Shown here: piece by piece, positions 41,059-50,581 of the stretch
How positions within the stretch are numbered: the stretch's first letter is position 1
Layout: every line of letters starts with the position of its first letter
Source: Deinococcus fonticola
GTDB taxonomy: Bacteria; Deinococcota; Deinococci; Deinococcales; Deinococcaceae
Assembly (NCBI RefSeq): GCF_004634215.1
Contig: NZ_SMMH01000004.1
Coordinates: forward strand, 1 to 64,000
Length of the DNA: 64,000 nt
Direction: 5' to 3'
The notes under the pieces: model-generated
The model's database searches: none
Seen by the model: the letters and a program-made list of their open reading frames with translations, nothing else
Told to the model about the DNA's origin: nothing
Made by a program: the position numbers and the translations under genes

Positions 41059-41928
41059 GTGACCCGGCGGCGCGCGGGCGGCCCGCTGGACATGAGCAAG
41101 CTGATGGGCGCGACCCTGGGAACGGCGCGGCTGGCGCGCGGGGTCGAGAAGGCGCGGGCCATTCTGCTGTGGCCGCACGCGGTGGGGCCGGAGATCGCCA
41201 GGCTCACCAGACCGCGTTCCCAGCAGGGGGGCACCCTGTTCGTGGAGGTGCGCGACAGCGCGGCGGCCCACCACCTGACCATGCAGCGCCATCACTTCAT
41301 CAGGCGCCTGAACGAACTGATGAATGACCGTAATGTCACGGAAATTCGCTTCAGTGTGGGCACGGTCAGGCCCCCGCCGGACGCGCCGCGCGCTGCGCCG
41401 CTGCCGGCCCCGGACCGGGCGCGGGCGCGCAAACTGGTGCAGGACGTGCAAGACCCCGAACTCAAGCAGGTGGCCTTGCGGGCCGCCGAGGCCATTACCC
41501 GCGCCCGCAAATGGCGCGAGGAACAGGGCTGGCGGCCCTGCCCGGTGTGCGGCGAACCCAGCCAGGAGCAACCCTGCCGGGCGTGTGCCCTGACGCTGGA
41601 AGACCCGAACGTGAAACGCGCCGCCCGGAAAATCGTGCGCGAACCCGAACGCCTGGGCGAACTGGAAGGGACGCTGGGGGACAGCGGCCAGAACGCCGCG
41701 AAGTTCCTGGCGCTGGAGCAGCTGAAAGACCAGCTCGACCTGCTGGCCGTCGAGTGCGTGCGCGGCGGCGGCGCGGCGGAGTACGTGGATTTCCTGCGAA
41801 TTCAGGCGCGGGTTTATCTGTGCCTGCACCTGGAGAAACCCATCGCGTCACTCCGAAAAGCCGACCTTCAGCACCTGCCCGAAAAACCCCGGCAGGTGCT
41901 CACGGCGGGGCGCGGCGAAAACGGGTAA
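41059..41928 (+). CDS. DciA/DUF721 protein with C-terminal zinc ribbon
   Basis: A 289-residue protein. The N-terminal 100 residues match the DUF721/DciA fold (MSKLMGATLGTARLARG, then LLWPHAVGPEIARLT and LFVEVRDSAAAHHLTM). DciA recruits the replicative helicase DnaB in bacteria without DnaC. A longer C-terminal part carries CPVC (Cys161, Cys164) and CRAC (Cys173, Cys176), a likely zinc ribbon, followed by an alpha-helical tail. The GTG at 41059 is preferred over ATG 41092 because RRRAGGPLD extends the domain; this is not certain. It lies directly after recF in the same direction. Confidence 0.75.
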   Translation: MTRRRAGGPLDMSKLMGATLGTARLARGVEKARAILLWPHAVGPEIARLTRPRSQQGGTLFVEVRDSAAAHHLTMQRHHFIRRLNELMNDRNVTEIRFSVGTVRPPPDAPRAAPLPAPDRARARKLVQDVQDPELKQVALRAAEAITRARKWREEQGWRPCPVCGEPSQEQPCRACALTLEDPNVKRAARKIVREPERLGELEGTLGDSGQNAAKFLALEQLKDQLDLLAVECVRGGGAAEYVDFLRIQARVYLCLHLEKPIASLRKADLQHLPEKPRQVLTAGRGENG

Positions 41929-41964
41929 GCCTCAAACCTGCTGGGGTGAACTTTTTTCCAGCTC

Positions 41965-41970
41965 TACACT
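41965..41970 (+). promoter_or_regulatory. TACACT -10 box
   Basis: Six nt before the GTG at 41977. Confidence 0.5.
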
Positions 41971-41976
41971 GCCTGG

Positions 41977-42444
41977 GTGAAAGTCACTTTTTTAAAGATC
42001 GCCGCCACAGCGGCTCTGCTGCCTTGCACCGCGAATGCCGCCGATATTCATCTGGGGTTAAGTGTGGAGGGCACCGGGATTATCGTCGCGGACGCCCCAG
42101 GACTGGGCATCGTTCCCGGTGTTTCTATTTCGGCCACCACCCCCCTTTCGCAATACTTCAGTGCCCGTGCCCGGCTCAGTGCGGGCGCTTTCGTGCTGCC
42201 TATCCTCCGGCTCGACGGCACCATCCTCAGCCGGGGAGCCACTTACTTTGGCGTTGGTCTGGGGAGTGGCGTGGCCCTGGGAACCGGGGACATCACCCTC
42301 ACGCAGGGATCTGCGGTGGGCCTCATCAACGTCCACGCGCTGGTGGGGAGGAACTTCAAGGCGGCCCAGGTAGAGTTACAGGCCCGTGCCGGGATTATTT
42401 ACAGCGCTGGCCTCAGCGTCAATTACCTGTTGCCTAACCGCTGA
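41977..42444 (+). CDS. Small exported protein of unknown function
   Basis: A 155-residue protein with a signal peptide (ATAALLPCTANA, cleavage near residue 21). The mature part alternates polar and hydrophobic residues with many glycines, for example TYFGVGLGSGVALGTGD, and ends in a short strand. This is compatible with a small outer-membrane beta-barrel. No family recognised. The start is set by the -10 box 6 nt upstream. Confidence 0.7.
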   Translation: MKVTFLKIAATAALLPCTANAADIHLGLSVEGTGIIVADAPGLGIVPGVSISATTPLSQYFSARARLSAGAFVLPILRLDGTILSRGATYFGVGLGSGVALGTGDITLTQGSAVGLINVHALVGRNFKAAQVELQARAGIIYSAGLSVNYLLPNR

Positions 42445-42459
42445 GCTTGACCCCCTCGC

Positions 42460-42700
42460 CTACTGCGTCGCACAATAGCGGCAGGCGTTGAACCGCAGGA
42501 GTACCGCGCCACGTGTTCACGAGCGAGTCTGGGACGGTGAGAGCCAGACGGATAACAGCGCGCGAAGGGCAGCGGGGAGCTGACAACACAAAAGGGCCAG
42601 TCGCCGCAGACCGCGGCCGCTGGAACTGGGGTGGAACCGCGTAGGGGCTGAACTCTGCGTCCCCAGACGAGCGAGAAAAAGCCGTCTGGGGATTTTTTTT
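42460..42700 (+). ncRNA. T-box leader of glyS
   Basis: The region ahead of glyS carries the conserved T-box sequence TGGGGTGGAACCGCG (42627-42641), followed by a strong terminator (stem 42660-42669 with 42683-42692, then eight T). A long structured stem I-like region lies upstream, including AGGAGTACC near 42497. Uncharged glycyl tRNA would pair with the T-box, favour the antiterminator and allow transcription into glyS. The specifier codon was not assigned with confidence. Confidence 0.85.
42660..42700 (+). terminator. T-box regulated terminator
   Basis: A 10-bp perfect stem and eight T; its 5' arm follows the T-box motif by 18 nt. Confidence 0.9.
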
Positions 42701-42722
42701 CTTTGCTCGGGAGGAGAACGGA

Positions 42723-44237
<1,515 letters not shown>

Positions 44238-44240
44238 TAA

Positions 44241-44315
44241 GTGGCTGGCGGGTACAGTTACGGGCGTCCGGGGAAAGCGCCCGAATGCCCTCCACTTCCC
44301 CCGCCAGCCACTTTT
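44241..44315 (+). terminator. Long stem-loop after glyS
   Basis: A 12-bp perfect stem (GTGGCTGGCGGG at 44241-44252 with 44300-44311) encloses a second hairpin and is followed by TTTT. Probably the glyS terminator. Confidence 0.6.
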
Positions 44316-44339
44316 GGCTTCTCCCTCCGGTCGGGGTTT

Positions 44340-44359
44340 GAACAGGGCATACCCTGTTC
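44340..44359. repeat. 8-bp inverted repeat
   Basis: GAACAGGG and CCCTGTTC separated by 4 nt. Confidence 0.8.
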
Positions 44360-44386
44360 TTCACCCGCCAGCTACTTACCACTCCG

Positions 44387-44416
44387 AAAAATAGATTGCG
44401 CATCTAATCTATTTTT
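44387..44416. repeat. AT-rich 11-bp inverted repeat
   Basis: AAAAATAGATT at 44387-44397 pairs with 44406-44416. The AT content stands out against the flanking DNA. Confidence 0.85.
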
Positions 44417-44484
44417 CCGAACAGAGTGAGAAGGAGAAAGAAGGAGAAAATACCCAGCCTTGAGCGGGGATTTTTAATGTGTTC

Positions 44485-44567
44485 ATACGGTTTTAATCCG
44501 ATTCCCGAACATCCGGAAAGGCGCCGGATGCCCGTCCATCTCCTTAAAACCGTATTTTTTCCATGCG
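44485..44567. repeat. Possible small dispersed repeat unit with nested stems
   Basis: An outer 12-bp stem (ATACGGTTTTAA with TTAAAACCGTAT) encloses an inner stem around CATCCGG...CCGGATG, and a T run follows. The layout resembles the short dispersed repeats of Deinococcus genomes; family membership is inference. Confidence 0.5.
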
Positions 44568-44625
44568 CTCCGCGCAAAATTGCGCCCGGACATGTCCGGG
44601 ACTCAATTTGAAACCGTATCAGCCC

Positions 44626-45831
44626 TCAGCCTTTCATTTTGGGTTGCAGGCTGCGGGGGCGTTCGCCGCGTTCGTACACGACGTTGGCGCGGCCCACGAT
44701 CAGGGGGTCAAGGCGGCCTATGTTGCGCTCGTCCTTGTTGGCGTAGGGGATGCGTTGCAGCACGTACCTTATGGCGTTCAGGCGGGCGCGTTTCTTGCAG
44801 TCGCTCTTGACCACCGTCCAGGGGGCGTCGGCGGTGTCGGTGTGGAAGAACATGGCTTCCTTGGCGGCGGTGTACTCGTCCCACAGGTCAAGGGAGGCCA
44901 GGTCCATCGGCGAGAGTTTCCACTGCTTGAGGGGGTGGACGCGGCGTTCCCTGAAGCGGCGGCGCTGTTCCTCGCGGCTGACACTGAACCAGAACTTGAT
45001 GACGTAGATGCCGCTGCGCACCAGGTTCCGCTCGAATTCCGGGGCCTGGCGCATGAATTCCACGTACTCGTCCCCGGTGCAGAAGCCCATGACGTGCTCG
45101 ACCCCGGCGCGGTTGTACCAGCTCCGGTCGAACAGCACGATTTCGCCCCTGGTGGGGAGGTGCTGCACGTAACGCTGGAAGTACCACTGCCCGGCTTCCT
45201 CGGCGGTGGGTTTCTGGAGGGCGACGGTGCGGGCCCCGCGTGGGTTGAGGTGCTCCATGAAGCGTTTGATGGTGCCGCCCTTGCCGGCGGCGTCGCGGCC
45301 CTCGAACAGGATGACCACCCTGGCCCCGGTGTCCTTGACCCAGGCCTGGAGTTTCAGGAGTTCCACCTGAAGGCGGTATTTCTCGTGCTCGTAGGTCTCG
45401 CGGGACATCAGGTACTTGTACGGGTAGAGGCCGTTGCCGCCGTCGGTGTTCAGCACCCGATCCAGGTTCGCGCTGGGCGTGCGGTCGCGGACGCTGAGGC
45501 GCTGGCGCTTCAGGGCGCGGTTCAGGGCTTTTTGCTCGTCGGGGCTGAAGGCCCCCAGCAGGGTGCTGGCGAGTTCGTCGAGTTCCACGGCGGGTTCGGC
45601 CTGAAGGATGTCCGACAGGGCCGTGAGTTTCGCGTCCAGCTTGGCGTCCATGCGGGCGTCCACGCTGCGCTGCTCGGTGTCCTGCGGCGTGGCACCGTAC
45701 ACCGTGTCTCCCTGCGTGACAGGCCGGGCCGTGATGTTCCGGGAACGTGTCTCGCTCGCTTCGCCGTCGGCAGGAGGGGCGGCGGTGCGTTTCACGTTAT
45801 TGGGGCGCTTGGTGCGGCGGGAATTCGTCAT
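44626..45831 (-). CDS. ppk2: Polyphosphate kinase 2
   Basis: Transfers phosphate between polyphosphate and nucleotides, usually making GTP or ATP from polyP. The 401-residue protein has an N-terminal basic, low-complexity region of about 130 residues. The PPK2 domain follows, with Walker A FEGRDAAGKGGTIKR, the lid segment YFQRYVQHLP, and the Walker B region IVLFDRSWYNRAGVEHVMG. Single-domain type. The ATG at 45831 has AGGAGG about 9 nt upstream. PolyP metabolism is linked to stress tolerance and Mn handling in Deinococcus. Confidence 0.92.
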   Translation of the reverse strand: MTNSRRTKRPNNVKRTAAPPADGEASETRSRNITARPVTQGDTVYGATPQDTEQRSVDARMDAKLDAKLTALSDILQAEPAVELDELASTLLGAFSPDEQKALNRALKRQRLSVRDRTPSANLDRVLNTDGGNGLYPYKYLMSRETYEHEKYRLQVELLKLQAWVKDTGARVVILFEGRDAAGKGGTIKRFMEHLNPRGARTVALQKPTAEEAGQWYFQRYVQHLPTRGEIVLFDRSWYNRAGVEHVMGFCTGDEYVEFMRQAPEFERNLVRSGIYVIKFWFSVSREEQRRRFRERRVHPLKQWKLSPMDLASLDLWDEYTAAKEAMFFHTDTADAPWTVVKSDCKKRARLNAIRYVLQRIPYANKDERNIGRLDPLIVGRANVVYERGERPRSLQPKMKG

Positions 45832-45944
45832 GAACAGCAGACCTCCTGAAGCGGGATACCGTGAGTTTACGCCCCACGGTGGCAAGACTTCAGGGACTTG
45901 ACACTCCGGAGCAAGGGCGTCCGGGGCGGTCAGGGCAAGATTCA

Positions 45945-46739
45945 CTATTCTTCGGGTGGGGTGTACTTGTCTTCCAGGTACTGGCGGCCCGCGCTCAGGC
46001 GGCGCTCCTGCGCGGCACGGCCCTGCTGAATCACAGTGTGCATACGGCCTTCGATCAGCGAGAGCTGCTCCAGCAACTGCTGGTCGGAGTGGGGGCTGGG
46101 CGGCACGCTGCGGTAGGCGTCCAGCAGTTCCGGCAGGTCTTCACGGGCGGCCTGGCGGGCGTCGAAAGCTTCGCGGGACAGCATGTTCTCGCTGGCGGTG
46201 ACGCGCAGGGCGTCGCGGGTGGCGATCACGGTGGCACGGAAGGCCCCCTGGGCCTGGGCGGGCAGGGCGCGTTCGTGGGTGTGCAGCAGCGTCAGCAGGT
46301 TCTGTTCGCCGTCGGTGGCAGCCTGGGCGTCCGCCAGGGGCACTTCAGGGGCGGGGGGTGGGTTCAGCAGGGTGAAGGCGCGGCGGGCCGTCCAGATCAA
46401 CCCGAACAGGCCAAGCAGCAGCGTGAAAGCCAGCAGCCAGCCGGCCACGGCGCTGCCCTGGAACACCCCGAAGATCAGCAGCAGCAGGGAAATGGTGCCG
46501 ATAATCACGGCCCCCAGCAGACTGAGGCCCAGCAGGGTTGCGAGGCCCAGGCCGCGCCGGGTGACGCTGGCCCCGCGCCGGAGTTTCTGCTGGGTGGCAC
46601 TCTGCGGCAGCCACGGGTCGCGCCCGAACTGGTTGACGGTCTGGCCGATCTGCTGTTGCTGGGCGGGCGAAACGAGGGAATTGACCACCTTCGCCCCGGC
46701 CCTGGCGGCGGTGATCACGGTGCGGACAGGCGGTGCCAT
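45945..46739 (-). CDS. Membrane protein of unknown function
   Basis: A 264-residue protein with two hydrophobic segments close together (LATLLGLSLLGAVIIGTISLLLLIFG and VAGWLLAFTLLLGLFGLIWTA regions, about 67-125). A soluble, helical, Ala/Gln/Glu-rich C-terminal half follows. No family recognised. The ATG at 46739 has a TACCCT box (plus 46748-46753) 8 nt upstream. The stop lies 113 nt before ppk2, which has its own ribosome site; the two may be co-transcribed. Confidence 0.65.
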   Translation of the reverse strand: MAPPVRTVITAARAGAKVVNSLVSPAQQQQIGQTVNQFGRDPWLPQSATQQKLRRGASVTRRGLGLATLLGLSLLGAVIIGTISLLLLIFGVFQGSAVAGWLLAFTLLLGLFGLIWTARRAFTLLNPPPAPEVPLADAQAATDGEQNLLTLLHTHERALPAQAQGAFRATVIATRDALRVTASENMLSREAFDARQAAREDLPELLDAYRSVPPSPHSDQQLLEQLSLIEGRMHTVIQQGRAAQERRLSAGRQYLEDKYTPPEE

Positions 46740-46747
46740 ACGCTTAC

Positions 46748-46753
46748 AGGGTA
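46748..46753 (-). promoter_or_regulatory. TACCCT -10 box
   Basis: Eight nt before the ATG at 46739, directly downstream of the previous gene's terminator. Confidence 0.5.
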
Positions 46754-46766
46754 CGTAGTGAACGTG

Positions 46767-46798
46767 AAAAAAGTTCCCGCCGGGCCTTGAGCGGGAAC
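46767..46798 (-). terminator. Rho-independent terminator
   Basis: An 8-bp stem (46773-46780 with 46791-46798) with six T on the minus strand (plus 46767-46772). It ends the operator-controlled membrane-protein gene. Confidence 0.85.
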
Positions 46799-46815
46799 CC
46801 ATAGAGCGGGCGCGG

Positions 46816-47217
46816 TCAGCCGTTCATCTGGCTTTTCACGAACATCTGCCCGATGAAGAAGGTCATGGCGACGAAGGCCAGGCTGGCGGTGGTGAGCCAG
46901 GCGGCGTTGCGGGAGGTTTCGGCGTCGCTCTTGCGCGGCAGCCAGTAGAACAGCATCAGGAGACCGACCGAGCCGAGGCCGCCGAGGTAATGCACGTACT
47001 TCTGGATGACGCCCATGCCCTGGTCGAGCAGTTTGATGCCCACGGCGGCCTGGAGCATCAGCAGGACTTGCAGGGTGATCAGGGCGGCGTGGGTGGCACT
47101 GGTCATGGTTTTCCGGCGGAAGGCCACCCAGGTCAGCACGGTGGTCACGAGGGCGGTCAGCAGGGTGATTCCCCCGACGGCGGAGTGAAGAGCGGGCTGA
47201 ATGATGAATTCGTCCAT
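46816..47217 (-). CDS. Small four-helix membrane protein under twin-operator control
   Basis: A 133-residue integral membrane protein with four hydrophobic helices: AVGGITLLTALVTTVLTWVAF, ALITLQVLLMLQAAVGIKLL, GLGSVGLLMLFYWLP and LTTASLAFVAMTFFIGQM. No family recognised; the size suggests a small multi-helix protein, not a transporter. The ATG at 47217 has AAGGAG upstream. It is monocistronic between a strong promoter with two palindromes and a terminator, so it is a dedicated target of some repressor. Confidence 0.75.
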   Translation of the reverse strand: MDEFIIQPALHSAVGGITLLTALVTTVLTWVAFRRKTMTSATHAALITLQVLLMLQAAVGIKLLDQGMGVIQKYVHYLGGLGSVGLLMLFYWLPRKSDAETSRNAAWLTTASLAFVAMTFFIGQMFVKSQMNG

Positions 47218-47249
47218 GAGAATAAGTCTCCTTGAAAGGCAAGTCAGAG

Positions 47250-47265
47250 CTGACCGATCGGTCAG
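47250..47265. promoter_or_regulatory. Palindromic operator 1, CTGACCGATCGGTCAG
   Basis: A 16-bp perfect palindrome of the kind bound by TetR-family repressors, placed about 10 nt downstream of the -10 box. Confidence 0.8.
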
Positions 47266-47271
47266 TGTTGA

Positions 47272-47287
47272 CTTACCGTACGGTAAG
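47272..47287. promoter_or_regulatory. Palindromic operator 2, CTTACCGTACGGTAAG
   Basis: A 16-bp perfect palindrome centred 22 bp from operator 1 (two helical turns) and covering the -10 box. Confidence 0.8.
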
Positions 47288-47303
47288 GTGGCAAATTTGT
47301 CAA
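47275..47303 (-). promoter_or_regulatory. Sigma-70-type promoter of the small membrane-protein gene
   Basis: On the minus strand TTGACA (plus 47298-47303), a 17-nt spacer and TACGGT (plus 47275-47280). Operator 2 overlaps the -10 box. Confidence 0.8.
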
Positions 47304-47448
47304 GGACAATAGGTGGAGATAGGCCACGCACGGCTAGCAGGATGATTCGGATTCAACCAATGCTTGAGCAGCCGGAAAAGAGTTGGAGGTGCTGCGCTGA
47401 CTGTTTCGCCTCAGCACCATCTAGTCTGAGGGCTCTGCGTCCCTTCCC

Positions 47449-48819
47449 TCAGTGTTGGGGGTTCACCAGCGGCAAGCGCAGGCTGAGCAAAAAGGCCAGC
47501 GCCACGCCGCCCAGAGCCAGGAAGTACGCCCGGCGCAGGCCTTCTGCGAGTTCCACGCCTCCTGTGCTGATGGCCGCCGCGCCGATCAGCAGGGCCATGA
47601 CCGCCACCCCCAGCGCCCCACCCATCTGCCGGGCGAACAGCACGCCGCTGGTGACCGCACCCAGTTCGCCCTTGCCAGCGCTCTGCTGCGCGGACAGCAG
47701 CAGCGTCAGCATGGAAAAGCCCATGCCAGTGCCCACGAAAAACCCCAGCACGCTGGTCACCCACAGGGGCGAGTGAACGCTAAAGGTCAGGGCGATGAAC
47801 ATGGCGACCAGCACCGCAAATCCCGCCTGCGTGATGCGCGCCAGCGGCACCTTTTTCATGAGTTGCGCGGCAAAAATGCTGGCGAGCGTCCAGCCGACCA
47901 GCATGGGCGTCAGGATGGCGCCGGCGGCGGTGGCCCCGCCGCCCGAGACGCCCTGTGCGTACAGCGGCAGGTAAGCGATCACGCCGAAGTAGCCCGCGCC
48001 GCCCAGGAAATTCCCGGCGAACGCCACACGCGTGACCCGTTCGCCCAGCGCCTGAATGGGCAGCAGCGGACTGGGGTGGCGGAATTCCAGAAACACCGCC
48101 GCCACCAGAATGGCCGCACCCAGCCCGGCGAGGAGCCACTGGTGCAATTCCAGGCCCCAGATCACCAGGCCGCTGCCCAGCGTGAACAGCAGGGCGCCCA
48201 GCCAGTCGATCTGCGCGGCGCGGCGCACGCCGGTCTGGCGCAGAAAGCGGGCCACCATCAGGAAGGCCGCCACCCCGAAGGGCAGGGAGACGTAGAACGT
48301 CCAGCGCCACGACAGGTGTTCAGTCAGAAAGCCGCCCAGCAGTGGCCCCAGCAACCCAGAGATGCCCCACACGCCGCTGATGAACGCCTGCACACGGGGA
48401 CGCTCCTGCAAGGAGTACAGTTCCCCGACAATGGTGAGGCTGATGGTCAGCAGCGCGCCTGCTCCCAGCCCCTGCAAAGCCCGCGCCCCGATCAGCCAGC
48501 CCATGCCCTGCGCCGCGCCGCACAGCGCCGAACCCAGCAGAAAAAGCACCATGCCGGTCAGGTACAGCCGCTTGCGTCCCACGATGTCCGAGGCGCGGCC
48601 CCACAGTGGGCTGCTGACGGTGCTGAAGAGCATGTAGATCGCAAAGGGCAACGCGTACAGCGCCGAGCCGCGCAGGTCGCGGATGACGCTGGGCATGGCC
48701 GTCGAGACTACACTGGCCTCCAGGGCGTTCAGGAAGACGCCCAGAATCAGGCCGATGGTTGCCAGTTGTCTGAGACGAAGTTGCTGCGGGGTCAGGAGGG
48801 TGTCGGCGGGCGCGGTCAC
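47449..48819 (-). CDS. MFS drug exporter (EmrB/QacA-like)
   Basis: A 456-residue major facilitator protein. The conserved motif A occurs as [16 protein letters not shown] in loop 2-3, and motif C-like [12 protein letters not shown] in helix 5, typical of drug:H+ antiporters. The first helix has [21 protein letters not shown], common in the DHA2/EmrB group. Substrate unknown. A GTG start is used, with a TAGCCT box (plus 48825-48830) 5 nt upstream. The twin-operator gene lies downstream but has its own promoter. Confidence 0.9.
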   Translation of the reverse strand: MTAPADTLLTPQQLRLRQLATIGLILGVFLNALEASVVSTAMPSVIRDLRGSALYALPFAIYMLFSTVSSPLWGRASDIVGRKRLYLTGMVLFLLGSALCGAAQGMGWLIGARALQGLGAGALLTISLTIVGELYSLQERPRVQAFISGVWGISGLLGPLLGGFLTEHLSWRWTFYVSLPFGVAAFLMVARFLRQTGVRRAAQIDWLGALLFTLGSGLVIWGLELHQWLLAGLGAAILVAAVFLEFRHPSPLLPIQALGERVTRVAFAGNFLGGAGYFGVIAYLPLYAQGVSGGGATAAGAILTPMLVGWTLASIFAAQLMKKVPLARITQAGFAVLVAMFIALTFSVHSPLWVTSVLGFFVGTGMGFSMLTLLLSAQQSAGKGELGAVTSGVLFARQMGGALGVAVMALLIGAAAISTGGVELAEGLRRAYFLALGGVALAFLLSLRLPLVNPQH

Positions 48820-48900
48820 AGGTCAGGCTAGCGCCGCGCGGCGGAGGCGGAGTTCATTCTTTCATCACCGTCACCCATCACCGCCGTCTGGGCACAAAAA

Positions 48901-49752
48901 GTGTTAGAACAAGGCCCCTTGCCCGAGCCCCCCTCCCCTGCCCCTGCGCCGCGTGACGCCGCCGTGACCTTCCTTGAAGCGCGGCGAATGACGCCGCAGG
49001 GCAGCCAGGTGCTCACCGACGCCGTGGCGGTGGAAGAACCCCTGGAACTGCGCCTGCAAGGCGGCCCTGAACCGCTCACACTGGCGGTACTGATGCGAAC
49101 ACCGGGGCACGACCGGGAACTCCTGCTGGGCTGGCTGGTTTCCGAGGGCCTGCTGCCCGCCGAGTTTGACCTCCTGCCGGACGATGAAAACCGGAACGTG
49201 TGGCACCTGTTCACGCCCGAGTACGCGCGGCTGGCGGCGGGCGCCCGCCTGGGGGTGTCGTCCAGCGCCTGCGGCGTGTGCGGAACGGGCAGCATCGAAC
49301 GGCTGGCGATCCGGGCCGGGTCGCCGGTCTGGACGGCTGAAACGGTCGAACCCGAACTGATCCTGGGTCTGCCGCAGCGGTTGCTGGCCGCCCAGGCGGG
49401 CTTTCACGCGACCGGGGGCCTGCACGCGGCGGGCCTGTTCTCGGCCAGGGGTGAACTGCGGCACGCTTTCGAGGACGTGGGGCGGCACAACGCGGTGGAC
49501 AAGGTGGTGGGCCACGCTGCACAGCACCTGCCGCTGACCGATCAGCTGCTGTGCGTCAGCAGCCGCGCCGGGTTCGAGATCGTGCAGAAAGCCGTCATGG
49601 CGGGGATTGCGCTGGTGGTCACGGTGGGGGCGGCCACCAGCCTGGCGGTAGAGACGGCCCAGACCTTCGGCGTGACGCTGTGCGCCTTCACGCGCGAGGG
49701 ACGTTTCACGGTGTACTCTGCGCCGCAGCGGATTCTTTCAGAAAGGCCCTGA
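48901..49752 (+). CDS. fdhD: Formate dehydrogenase accessory sulfurtransferase
   Basis: Moves sulfur from a cysteine desulfurase to the molybdenum cofactor of formate dehydrogenase. The 283-residue protein carries the catalytic CGVCG motif (Cys124 and Cys127), the segment [16 protein letters not shown], and the cofactor-binding [15 protein letters not shown] and [12 protein letters not shown] stretches. No formate dehydrogenase gene is in the window. A GTG start is used without a clear ribosome site. It overlaps the convergent hydrolase gene by 47 nt. Confidence 0.92.
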   Translation: MLEQGPLPEPPSPAPAPRDAAVTFLEARRMTPQGSQVLTDAVAVEEPLELRLQGGPEPLTLAVLMRTPGHDRELLLGWLVSEGLLPAEFDLLPDDENRNVWHLFTPEYARLAAGARLGVSSSACGVCGTGSIERLAIRAGSPVWTAETVEPELILGLPQRLLAAQAGFHATGGLHAAGLFSARGELRHAFEDVGRHNAVDKVVGHAAQHLPLTDQLLCVSSRAGFEIVQKAVMAGIALVVTVGAATSLAVETAQTFGVTLCAFTREGRFTVYSAPQRILSERP

Positions 49753-50542
49753 CCGCCTGCAGTATCGAGGCTTCCGCCTGGGCGCGGGACACTGCGGGAA
49801 GGCCGTCTCCCTGCTGCGGGCCGTACCGTCCGAAGAAGCTGTGAACCGCGCCGGGAAGCGTGGTCAGGGTTGTGGTGGGCGGCAGGCGCTTCAGGCCGTC
49901 CCTGACGTCGGCAGGACGCGCCACGCCGTCTCTTTCGGCCAGCAGCGACAGCACCTTCAGGTTCGTGCGCCGCAGCGACGTGTTGCGCGGCGGGTAGGCC
50001 GCCTCCAGAATCAGGCCGTCCAGCCGCAGCGAACGCCGCGCGGCATACTGGGCCGCCATCGCCCCGCCCAGCGAGTGACCGCCCACGAAAACGCGCCTGC
50101 GTTTGCCGTAGCGGTCGATCAGGTGATCGGCGCGGTTCACGCCCAGCACCGCCAGGTCGAGGGGAAACACCGGAATGACCGTCTGCACGCCGTCCTGCGC
50201 CAGGGCGCGGCCCAGCCACTCGTAGGCTTGCGGGCGCACCCGGCCCCCCGGATAGAAGATAAACAGCGTCTTCGCCTCGCCCCTGGCGGGCAGAATGTTG
50301 ATGAAATGTCCGCCATCCTGCTGCAGGGTCACGCGGGCCGCCAGACTGGCTGGCGTACTCACGGCCTCCTGGCCCAGCACCAGCGGTGGGCGCTGCACCC
50401 ACTGGGCCGCCAGCGTCGCCGCCCACCCAAGCACCAGGCCCAGCAGCACGAACAGCGCGGGGCGCCAGCGCACCTGGGCCGGCCGCCTCACGTTCGGAAA
50501 GCGGGTCAACCGGGCCTGCAGGCGAGGAAAAAGTGAACGCAT
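49706..50542 (-). CDS. Membrane-anchored alpha/beta hydrolase
   Basis: A 278-residue protein with an N-terminal membrane anchor (about 29-47). An alpha/beta hydrolase domain follows, starting at LFIFYPGGRVRPQAYEWLGR with the oxyanion region FYPGG. The nucleophile elbow is GGHSLGG (Ser157); the final His is probably in LPGAVHSFFGRYG. This fits the dienelactone hydrolase-like group. The substrate is unknown. The 3' end overlaps fdhD, and the 5' end faces the gene at 50582 with overlapping -10 boxes. Confidence 0.82.
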   Translation of the reverse strand: MRSLFPRLQARLTRFPNVRRPAQVRWRPALFVLLGLVLGWAATLAAQWVQRPPLVLGQEAVSTPASLAARVTLQQDGGHFINILPARGEAKTLFIFYPGGRVRPQAYEWLGRALAQDGVQTVIPVFPLDLAVLGVNRADHLIDRYGKRRRVFVGGHSLGGAMAAQYAARRSLRLDGLILEAAYPPRNTSLRRTNLKVLSLLAERDGVARPADVRDGLKRLPPTTTLTTLPGAVHSFFGRYGPQQGDGLPAVSRAQAEASILQAVRAFLKESAAAQSTP

Positions 50543-50569
50543 GCTCCGTCAGCATGCCAGATTTCCCGC

Positions 50570-50576
50570 TAGCATA
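50570..50576. promoter_or_regulatory. Overlapping divergent -10 boxes
   Basis: TAGCATA reads TAGCAT on the plus strand (50570-50575, 6 nt before the GTG at 50582) and TATGCT on the minus strand (50571-50576, 28 nt before the ATG at 50542). Confidence 0.5.
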
Positions 50577-50581
50577 CGCGG

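Noticed and set aside
44241..44600. CRISPR array
   Set aside because: The palindromes differ from each other and there is no repeat-spacer periodicity; no cas gene is present.
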